Source: a virus
DNA: 64,000 bases
IMG/VR virus record: IMGVR_UViG_3300025921_000002
Span: 1 to 64,000 of that record
Direction: 5' to 3' (one strand)
The notes beneath the pieces are model-generated. The model saw nothing but the letters and a program-made list of their open reading frames with translations, had not been told where the DNA came from and made no database searches. Positions within the stretch are counted from its first letter, which is position 1; each line of letters starts with the position of its first letter. Below are positions 58,430 through 64,000 of this stretch, one piece after another. A program made the position numbers and the translations under genes.

Positions 58430-58886
58430 AAAAAGTAAACCTTGTACCAAAAACAGTAACATGCAAATCATGCATTGCGCCAACAGGTGTTTCAGGTGTC
58501 GGCTCTACAAACGATGGCACTTTTCCAAAGTTTTTTGACAAATACAACTCAAGTTGCATCCTGAACTTTTGATTGTTATCGAATTTTACGTTTCTTATCC
58601 CAAGATTTTTCAAAGCCCTGCATAATTCTTGCAGATACAACTCAAAATGCTTTGGTTCTAAATCCAAATCGTTTGCCGTGGTGGTTTTTTCTTCTTCCAT
58701 TTTAATCATTGATTTAAAAAAGTCTTTAGGAGTAGATAATTTATCCAATCCAAAAGATTTCATATCTTGTACAGTGTAATGGGTAGTAAATATATTTCCA
58801 CACCTATCTATAATCACACTTCCCCCATTTTTATTGGAATAAACGTCTCTTATGTCAAGATGAGAAGTTATTTTAGCTTTTTCCAT
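58413..58886 (-). CDS. Hypothetical protein, 157 residues
   Basis: Alpha/beta protein with KITSHLDIRDVYSNKNGGSV at the start. No family recognised. TATCTTTG ends 4 bases before its ATG, so the mRNA should be leaderless. Head gene of the microprotein cluster operon. Confidence 0.65.
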   Translation of the reverse strand: MEKAKITSHLDIRDVYSNKNGGSVIIDRCGNIFTTHYTVQDMKSFGLDKLSTPKDFFKSMIKMEEEKTTTANDLDLEPKHFELYLQELCRALKNLGIRNVKFDNNQKFRMQLELYLSKNFGKVPSFVEPTPETPVGAMHDLHVTVFGTRFTFYAKGE

Positions 58887-58890
58887 ACAC

Positions 58891-58921
58891 CAAAGATAAA
58901 AACAATTATTGAATTAAACAA
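58891..58921 (-). promoter_or_regulatory. Promoter of the 57.4-58.9 kb minus operon
   Basis: Minus strand TTG (58921-58919), 20 bases, TATCTTTG (58898-58891), perfect consensus. Confidence 0.85.
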
Positions 58922-58951
58922 GTGTTTTTCAAAGTATTTGGAGAATTGTTT

Positions 58952-58959
58952 TATATTTA
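58952..58959 (+). promoter_or_regulatory. -7 element before the gene at 58964
   Basis: TATATTTA, 4 bases before the ATG, divergent to the minus promoter at 58891. The -33 is weak. Confidence 0.5.
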
Positions 58960-58963
58960 CAAC

Positions 58964-59260
58964 ATGACATCCGAACATTTAGAAATGCTTGCCAGTCAAA
59001 TCATGTTTTGGGGCATAACTGTTTTCTCCTGTATGATATGGTGGGAATTTTATAAGTCAAGGGATGGCAGGATGAGGGTGCTTGTCCTCTATCTATTCGG
59101 AAGTAAAACGTTTATTTACGGGGGTGCGGGACTCTTTTTTCTCCTTTATGATTTCGGCTATTTCCGTGACTTCCCTCAACTCTATCTTAGGCTTATTTTA
59201 AACGCCCCCATGATAGTTATTATGGTAGAATGGTACAGATATATCAAGTATAAAAAATAA
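58964..59260 (+). CDS. Three-helix membrane protein, 98 residues
   Basis: Start ATG 58964; longer in-frame starts lie upstream of the promoter. Three hydrophobic segments (QIMFWGITVFSCMIWW, GAGLFFLLYDFGY, LILNAPMIVIMVEW). No family. Its last base is shared with the next gene. Confidence 0.6.
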   Translation: MTSEHLEMLASQIMFWGITVFSCMIWWEFYKSRDGRMRVLVLYLFGSKTFIYGGAGLFFLLYDFGYFRDFPQLYLRLILNAPMIVIMVEWYRYIKYKK

Positions 59261-59460
59261 TGGCTTATATCGCTTTATTTGGCTTTGGTTTTTTAATGGG
59301 ATTAATTGCTCCGCATCATAAACTATACATTAAAATAGCTGACTTATACCAAAAGGCCACTAAGAAATTTATAAAGGCTATGAGGCGACGCGGAAAAAAG
59401 ATTAACCGATTAATGGTTGAACGTAATGAATTAAAACAAAGACTTGGTGAGCCTGTTTAA
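59260..59460 (+). CDS. Membrane-anchored basic coiled-coil protein, 66 residues
   Basis: One N-terminal helix (YIALFGFGFLMGLIA) followed by a strongly basic helix (KKFIKAMRRRGKKINR). Layout suggests an inner-membrane anchor with a nucleic-acid or peptidoglycan facing tail. Role unknown. Confidence 0.6.
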   Translation: MAYIALFGFGFLMGLIAPHHKLYIKIADLYQKATKKFIKAMRRRGKKINRLMVERNELKQRLGEPV

Positions 59461-59482
59461 TAATCAGCTTCCACACTTTCAA

Positions 59483-59526
59483 AAAATGGCATATCACTCG
59501 ACAAGATAATGAGGGTATGCCATTTT
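59483..59526. terminator. Bidirectional terminator between convergent genes
   Basis: AAAATGGCATA (59483-59493) and TATGCCATTTT (59516-59526) form a perfect 11-bp stem with A/T-rich outer ends on both strands, between the stop codons at 59460 and 59526. Confidence 0.85.
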
Positions 59527-59738
59527 CATGGATGCTCGTTTGCTATTTTCATTAATCTGATTTCTTCACGCAGCCGCCCGTTTTCTTCTCTCAACTGGTT
59601 TTGCAAATCATCGTTATATTTCGTCAGACTATCAGGATAGTACGGGCAATTTTTATGATGTTTAATTTCTCCACCGTCATAATGCATACATCCCATTACG
59701 CATTTAGATTCGGCGGCTTGTTTGTTAGTGGGTGTCAT
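59526..59738 (-). CDS. Cys-rich coiled-coil protein, 70 residues
   Basis: CVMGCMHYDGGEIKHHKNC is a Cys/His cluster that may bind zinc, followed by a coiled coil (LQNQLREENGRLREEIRLMK). No family recognised. Last gene of the large minus block. Confidence 0.6.
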   Translation of the reverse strand: MTPTNKQAAESKCVMGCMHYDGGEIKHHKNCPYYPDSLTKYNDDLQNQLREENGRLREEIRLMKIANEHP

Positions 59739-59922
59739 GCTGTTGATTTTTTAAGCGTTGATCTATTTTTTCCATTACTGAATTATAGAGACTGTTACAT
59801 TGCTCCTCACTAAGTTTTTTATCCAGGATGAATTCGTCTATATTATTTCCGCCCGTGGTCAGTAAAGCGGCCTGAATAACCCGTAACTCATCATGCGTAA
59901 ATTTCATGTTTGCCATTATCAT
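59725..59922 (-). CDS. Hypothetical protein, 65 residues
   Basis: Helical (KFTHDELRVIQAALLTTGG). The start may be ATG 59922 or 59916. Overlaps neighbours on both sides. Confidence 0.55.
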   Translation of the reverse strand: MIMANMKFTHDELRVIQAALLTTGGNNIDEFILDKKLSEEQCNSLYNSVMEKIDQRLKNQQHDTH

Positions 59923-60503
59923 TCTCCTTCTTTGCTTATGGTGGGTGGTGATGGTAATGGACGCCAGTGGGTGACGTTGATTTTATGCCTGTCAATGGTT
60001 CTAAAACAAGGGTCGTCAAGCCCCCAATATAATTCAACGGGACGGCTAAATCCATTCTGCCATGTTAGATAATATGAGCTTGCTTCCGGCAGCCTATCTT
60101 CAACACTTGTCCACTCATTCTCCTTTCTCAACCTCTCATTCTCTTCAGCTAATTGTTGGGTGTGGAGGGATAGTTGTTGGGTGGCGTAAAACTCCATCGC
60201 TTCTAAAGCTTCCTTTTTGCTCACATCGCCGTTATCCCATTCAGCATCAAAAGAACCAGTAACGGCCTTTGTTAAATAATCCTCCGCGCTTTTACTCTCC
60301 GGTTTGGCGGGGATGGATTGTTCTGTCTTATTCATGGGTGAGTTTTTATCGTTCATAACCTTTTCAACCGCTTTTGCGGCTTTATTAAAAAGCTTTGCGC
60401 CAAATCGTTTTTTAACGACCTCGGTATTTTCGGCTATCCGTTTGTTAAGTGCCTTAAGCTGCTTGGCGGTTAGGCCGGCCGGGGCGTTATCTTCTTTTTT
60501 CAT
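59919..60503 (-). CDS. DUF551 domain protein
   Basis: 194 residues. Basic N-terminal half with a coiled coil (QQLAEENERLRKENE), then DUF551: EWTSVEDRLPEASSYYLTWQ, VELYWGL and VTHWRPLPSPP. DUF551 is a short beta domain common in phage accessory proteins; activity unknown. Coupled to neighbours by overlaps. Confidence 0.8.
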   Translation of the reverse strand: MKKEDNAPAGLTAKQLKALNKRIAENTEVVKKRFGAKLFNKAAKAVEKVMNDKNSPMNKTEQSIPAKPESKSAEDYLTKAVTGSFDAEWDNGDVSKKEALEAMEFYATQQLSLHTQQLAEENERLRKENEWTSVEDRLPEASSYYLTWQNGFSRPVELYWGLDDPCFRTIDRHKINVTHWRPLPSPPTISKEGE

Positions 60504-60892
60504 TTCAATGCTTGGTTAATGGCTGGAGTTATTTTATATGAATCTTGATATTCAAGCCTGTTTTTATATTCCAGTATTATAGATAAATTCAGCTCCTTGA
60601 ACTCTTTAAGAGCTTCTTTTGCCTGAAACTGTTCTGATTCTGTAGCTAATGAGTTTGTAATCAAGTCGGCCACTTTATTGTAACTAAGAACCAGTTTTGT
60701 TATGTGGTCATGTTCTGGCTGCCCTGTGCCGATTATGCCGCTTGGGTGTGCATCTTCCCAAAGAGATTTATAGCATTTCTCATCTTCATTTTTAGGTTCT
60801 ATGCAATAAACTGCATTCAACCATCCACAGGCTGTACCATGAAGATAATTGGGTACGCCGCAAACACATTTTTCATTATCTAAGTTTTCCAT
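60500..60892 (-). CDS. Hypothetical protein with N-terminal Cys motif
   Basis: 130 residues. CVCGVPNYLHGTACGW at the start may bind zinc, followed by a helical region. No family recognised. Confidence 0.6.
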   Translation of the reverse strand: MENLDNEKCVCGVPNYLHGTACGWLNAVYCIEPKNEDEKCYKSLWEDAHPSGIIGTGQPEHDHITKLVLSYNKVADLITNSLATESEQFQAKEALKEFKELNLSIILEYKNRLEYQDSYKITPAINQALK

Positions 60893-60896
60893 TTTT

Positions 60897-61217
60897 CTAT
60901 AAATTTAATAGTATATTTATTTGTTGTACCTGATATTCCAAATCTTCAAGCCGTTCTTCAATTGTCTTTTCCCCCTGCTTATCTTCTTTCGGCTCTGCGG
61001 GGGTGATGATGCGCCAGATATATCTATGCGTTCCTATTGGAGTTGCCTCTGATTCATCCTTTAAATCGCGCCATGTCCCAGCGAAAAGCCTTTGGAATAT
61101 CAGTTCAGCCTCTTTCGGTTCGTTGCCTTTATATGGCTGCATATCGGGCGTAAATACAAGGAAATGATTTCCGTATTCATCAGTGCCCATTTCGTTATTG
61201 GTAGTTATTTTGCTCAT
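60897..61217 (-). CDS. Hypothetical protein, 106 residues
   Basis: FLVFTPDMQPYKGNEPKEAE, then GTHRYIWRIITPAEP and a terminal coiled coil. Shares a one-base junction with the upstream gene. It may be a distant relative of the gene at 61217, which has a similar I-W-x-I strand, but this is uncertain. Confidence 0.55.
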   Translation of the reverse strand: MSKITTNNEMGTDEYGNHFLVFTPDMQPYKGNEPKEAELIFQRLFAGTWRDLKDESEATPIGTHRYIWRIITPAEPKEDKQGEKTIEERLEDLEYQVQQINILLNL

Positions 61218-61750
61218 TATATACCCCTTTCTAATTGGTAAAGTAATTGACTTATTTCCGACGCGAAATTCATTTCCTTATTTGGAGCGGGGCCAGTTTC
61301 GCTATCTCTAATATCCTGCCGATCTTCCATATACTCCAAAAGCTCGATCAGTAAATCCTCCGCATTAACGCTATATGGCAATACCCTTTCGTATTTCCTG
61401 ACAGGTAGGATTTGCCAAATTTGCCTAATATCACAGCCTTTAAAATTTTGAGCGTCCTTATCGGTTCGCCATACATCCGTTATAACATCCTGATACTGCC
61501 ATACCAACTCCGCTTCCACCTCTCCGTCTAACATAAATTTATCCCCGTTGGGTAGATAGCAGTCGTGTGTTTGGACGGTGCGCTCGAATTGAGTCCATAA
61601 GGCATGGTCTTGTTTCATTCGACGTATTTCAGCCTGCTCTTGCTCGTCAGCCATTATAGCTGCGTCTCCGCGTGTCCAGTCCGATCTTGGCTCTTTGTCC
61701 CCGTAAGGATTTTTTAGTCGCCCTTTGCCGTTATTGGTTTGAATTTTCAT
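61217..61750 (-). CDS. Hypothetical protein, 177 residues
   Basis: ATG 61750, chosen because longer in-frame starts run back into the gene at 61731. Contains TQFERTVQTHDCYLPNGDKF and IRQIWQILPVRKYERVL. Acidic C-terminal helix. No family recognised. Confidence 0.6.
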   Translation of the reverse strand: MKIQTNNGKGRLKNPYGDKEPRSDWTRGDAAIMADEQEQAEIRRMKQDHALWTQFERTVQTHDCYLPNGDKFMLDGEVEAELVWQYQDVITDVWRTDKDAQNFKGCDIRQIWQILPVRKYERVLPYSVNAEDLLIELLEYMEDRQDIRDSETGPAPNKEMNFASEISQLLYQLERGI

Positions 61751-61940
61751 GGTTAACTTTTTTATAGCTGCGATATGGTAAAAAGTTGTGCTGATATAGG
61801 TATTTAAAGAAATTCGTCGGAACATTGTAGCCCTCTTTTCTGTAGACTTTCCACGATGAATAACTTATGTGTATTATTACCCACCCAACAGGCATTATAA
61901 ATAACAGCACATAGCAGAAGTAGTTTAATGCCTTTCTCAT
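61731..61940 (-). CDS. Small membrane protein, 69 residues
   Basis: One transmembrane helix near the start (YFCYVLLFIMPVGWVIIHI) with a basic tail. Overlaps both neighbours by short stretches. Confidence 0.6.
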   Translation of the reverse strand: MRKALNYFCYVLLFIMPVGWVIIHISYSSWKVYRKEGYNVPTNFFKYLYQHNFLPYRSYKKVNHENSNQ

Positions 61941-62128
61941 AAGTAAAAGTATTTAAGATAGTTTGGGGTAATAAACAAATCTTCGCCTTTATTATCAGTC
62001 AGGCAGTTATTGTCCGGCGAATCGTACATTTCATTTTTGGTGAATAGCTCACCCTGTCCGATTATATTAATGGTTTCCCGGCATTCGATCCGGCTACCCT
62101 TTTTGATCATTATTTCTTTAAGTTCCAT
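61937..62128 (-). CDS. Hypothetical protein, 63 residues
   Basis: Beta-rich: IMIKKGSRIECRETINIIGQ and GEDLFITPNYLKYF. No family recognised. Confidence 0.55.
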   Translation of the reverse strand: MELKEIMIKKGSRIECRETINIIGQGELFTKNEMYDSPDNNCLTDNKGEDLFITPNYLKYFYL

Positions 62129-62130
62129 AG

Positions 62131-62352
62131 CTAATTATTTTGAGTCTGATTAACGAGTTTAGCCTTATTAAAGGCTTCTAAAGCCTCTGATAATATTTCG
62201 CCGACTATTTCTATATCTCCGCGATAAACGATGTAACAGCCGTCTTCTTTCGAGCCTCCAATGCTCAATCTATTGGTTATCGGGTCTATTGGTTCTTTGA
62301 CTATCTTAAATCTGAAACCATTTGGCGTGGTTAGTAAAATTGCTTTTTCCAT
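62131..62352 (-). CDS. Hypothetical protein, 73 residues
   Basis: Beta-beta-alpha layout with ILLTTPNGFRFKIVKEP and a C-terminal helix (EILSEALEAFNKAKL). Two bases from the next gene. No family recognised. Confidence 0.55.
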   Translation of the reverse strand: MEKAILLTTPNGFRFKIVKEPIDPITNRLSIGGSKEDGCYIVYRGDIEIVGEILSEALEAFNKAKLVNQTQNN

Positions 62353-62355
62353 TTT

Positions 62356-62442
62356 CTACTTAGTTTTCACCCACCCCAACTCAATTATCTCCTCCGGTGA
62401 CAGGGTGCGTGGTTCGCCGGAGTGGGTGAGGTAGGTTTTCAT
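62356..62442 (-). CDS. Microprotein, 28 residues
   Basis: MKTYLTHSGEPRTLSPEEII then ELGWVKTK. It fills part of a 330-base gap and ends 3 bases before the next start. Modest support. Confidence 0.45.
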   Translation of the reverse strand: MKTYLTHSGEPRTLSPEEIIELGWVKTK

Positions 62443-62482
62443 TATTTCCTGCTGTTAAGTGTTTACTGTTGGGGTGGGTGGG

Positions 62483-62644
62483 TTAACCAATTGCCTTTTC
62501 GCATTTTTTACAGCGTTGCTTTTCAGGCAGTAAAAAGAATGTTTTTACGTCAGGGTTCGCCCGGTTAATGGCATTACTCTCTGTCACTTCGAGGCCGCAA
62601 AAGGTTTGGTCTGCCATTGATATTCGTAAATGGTGCTTTTTCAT
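62483..62644 (-). CDS. Small zinc-finger-like protein, 53 residues
   Basis: TFCGLEVTESNAINR and LLPEKQRCKKCEKAIG, with a CxxC pair near the end and a lone Cys near the start, in the style of the small zinc proteins that fill this region. Confidence 0.6.
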   Translation of the reverse strand: MKKHHLRISMADQTFCGLEVTESNAINRANPDVKTFFLLPEKQRCKKCEKAIG

Positions 62645-62687
62645 GATCTTCTTTAAGTTATTATTCTATTGTAGAGCCATCTGATTC

Positions 62688-62915
62688 CTATATTTCTATT
62701 TGTTTAAGCCGTTTTATTATGCACTTTTCGCATGTTGCAACAGTATCAACTTCATGCCATCCGTTCCCTCTTATGCCCGGTTTAGCACCACATAAGGCAG
62801 CATTCCCCCAATATCCGGCAGTTCCTTTCGGCAACGGCTCAACAAAATGAACAACGCTGCCTTTATCTCTTTCAAAGCCGTTAAATGCTCTGCCTGATTT
62901 TATTGCTGTTTTCAT
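62688..62915 (-). CDS. Small Cys/His protein, 75 residues
   Basis: VHFVEPLPKGTAGYWGNAAL, then CGAKPG and ATCEKCIIKRLK. A likely zinc-binding microdomain, similar in plan to the gene at 62483. No family recognised. Confidence 0.6.
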   Translation of the reverse strand: MKTAIKSGRAFNGFERDKGSVVHFVEPLPKGTAGYWGNAALCGAKPGIRGNGWHEVDTVATCEKCIIKRLKQIEI

Positions 62916-62937
62916 AATCTATCTTTTTTTAAACCTG

Positions 62938-63087
62938 TTATTTGTTTAGTCCAGTAATTCTATTCCCATTTGGCGTTGTTGCCGTACCTAAGCAGACATT
63001 GCAGGTTTTTAAATCCTTAGCTTGCTTGCTCTTGGTTTGATACATATTACCGCATTTTTTACAGCGGCATCTTACCGTTTGGCTCAT
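62938..63087 (-). CDS. Small zinc-ribbon protein, 49 residues
   Basis: VRCRCKKCGNMYQ and LKTCNVCLG give two CxxC pairs of a zinc ribbon. It fills the gap before the PAPS-reductase-like gene. Confidence 0.65.
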   Translation of the reverse strand: MSQTVRCRCKKCGNMYQTKSKQAKDLKTCNVCLGTATTPNGNRITGLNK

Positions 63088-63130
63088 GGCGTTATTTGTT
63101 TAGTAGGGATGGGGATTGGTAGAGGTTACC

Positions 63131-64000
63131 TTATTGAAAAGGTTCGCAACTTTCCGCGCAATCTTCCTGTTCGTCTAAGTCAAAATCATATTCAGCACCA
63201 TCTGTTTTTAATGATTGATCGTCCCATCTATCAAATGGCTGTTTGCTTTCTTCAATCAATTCGTCTATGCTTTCACCTTGCCTAAAAAATCGGACTGGTG
63301 TTTTATCGGATCGCATCTTAGCGGGTTTAACCTGCTCATATTTGTTTTCCATGCCTCTATTCCATTCGGGCTGGCAATCGCCGTCCTGGAGTTGCGTTAA
63401 TAGCTTACGCTTAGATTTTTTATGGCATAGATTACAGTTTCCCTCATAGTCTTTTAATTGTAAGTCAAAAGATTGGTTAAGCCAAAATACAGCAACATCG
63501 GCTTTATTAATATTCCAATCCCAAAGTGGATACCACTGGTGCTTTTCTTTTGCCTTAATGAGATTGACTCTTTTTGGTTCGTCTTTTCTGTATCCAATAA
63601 CGGTGGTGTAATTCCTAAAATCGCCCCATCCAATCGATCTTGCATAGCTACGAATAGGATTAGTTTTTAACTCCCGCGTACAATGCTTGAATTTAGCATT
63701 AGGTATGCCATATTTCTTTATAACTTCTTCAAAAACCTCGCCTTTCCTTTTGGCTGTTTCAAAATTAACTACCCTGTGCGTAGATGATTTACGGCTCCCG
63801 TGATGCACAACGGCTTCAACCCATACAATCGGTAGTCCAAATATTGTTTCCAATTGATGAACAAAAACCAAAGTAGCTTCCTTCTCCCGACTGGTATTTG
63901 CAAAAACAAATATCATCTCATAAGCATCCTTAAACCTTTTCCATAGCATATATGCCATTAACGCCGAAGTTCTGCCGCCGCTTGTTGATATTAAAATCCG
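63131..64000 (-). CDS. PAPS reductase-like PP-loop protein (partial)
   Basis: The frame runs off the window edge; 289 residues seen. Near the visible start ISTSGGRTSALMAYML is the PP-loop (SGGxTS), followed by EMIFVFANTSREKEATLVFV and WVEAVVHHGSRKSSTHRV, the pattern of phage phosphoadenosine-phosphosulphate reductase/DndC-like proteins. GNCNLCHKKSKRK carries a Cys pair. Such proteins may act in sulphur transfer or DNA modification; the phage role is unsettled. The C-terminal 90 residues are acidic. True start outside the window. Confidence 0.85.
   Translation of the reverse strand, partial: RILISTSGGRTSALMAYMLWKRFKDAYEMIFVFANTSREKEATLVFVHQLETIFGLPIVWVEAVVHHGSRKSSTHRVVNFETAKRKGEVFEEVIKKYGIPNAKFKHCTRELKTNPIRSYARSIGWGDFRNYTTVIGYRKDEPKRVNLIKAKEKHQWYPLWDWNINKADVAVFWLNQSFDLQLKDYEGNCNLCHKKSKRKLLTQLQDGDCQPEWNRGMENKYEQVKPAKMRSDKTPVRFFRQGESIDELIEESKQPFDRWDDQSLKTDGAEYDFDLDEQEDCAESCEPFQ

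Overview
The window is most of the genome of a tailed bacteriophage infecting a member of the Bacteroidota. It carries a large terminase, portal, scaffold-like protein, HK97-type capsid protein, head-tail proteins, giant internal virion proteins and fibre proteins in typical virion order. The host group is inferred from many promoters of the Bacteroidota form (TTTG or TTG, about 20 bases, TAnnTTTG or TAnnTTTA), from A-rich translation starts with few Shine-Dalgarno sites, and from a structured intergenic element (8213-8290) that I remember from Sphingobacteriaceae genomes (Mucilaginibacter, Pedobacter). The gene order and the large stabilisation-type protein at 33 kb resemble crAss-like and other short-tailed Bacteroidota phages. 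No integrase, DNA polymerase, primase, helicase or classical endolysin was recognised. Genes run off both window ends.

Layout. 1-0.5 kb (-): end of a pentapeptide-repeat protein. 0.6-8.2 kb (+): early operon of small proteins with recombination and replication genes (DUF1064 nuclease, ERF annealing protein, NinB-like protein, DnaA domain IV protein, HNH-like protein), interrupted at 4.85-5.35 kb by a non-coding region with its own promoter. 8.4-11.3 kb (-): accessory operon with a probable ADP-ribosyltransferase and three small minihelix structures in its gaps, divergent from an XRE repressor at 11.5 kb. 11.7-12.86 kb: mostly non-coding, rich in palindromes and repeats, a candidate replication origin in front of a RepL-like gene. 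12.9-14.2 kb (+): small genes. 14.6-21.9 kb (+): three glycosyltransferases, two methyltransferases, a GIY-YIG homing endonuclease, a lipoprotein, a GroES-like protein and terminase-associated genes. 21.9-45.9 kb (+): packaging, head, neck and ejection proteins. 46.6-57.4 kb (+): small structural proteins, two large secreted-looking fibre proteins and a holin-like group. 57.4-64 kb: two minus-strand accessory clusters, rich in membrane microproteins and zinc-ribbon proteins, around a short plus-strand pair.

The most interesting signals are: (1) three HNH endonuclease cassettes (26.4-27.1, 36.9-37.5 and 45.9-46.5 kb), each with its own promoter and a leader RNA in which a hairpin loop is complementary over 7 bases to the next hairpin, with compensatory changes between copies; (2) two small genes nested in the +1 frame of the 1707-residue ejection protein gene; (3) three acceptor-plus-hairpin minihelices, one with a tRNA T-loop, in successive gaps of the 9-11 kb operon; (4) regulatory genes whose start codon lies 3-6 bases from the -7 element, implying leaderless mRNAs; (5) a repeat-dense origin-like region before the RepL-like gene; (6) Sec signal peptides on two fibre proteins.
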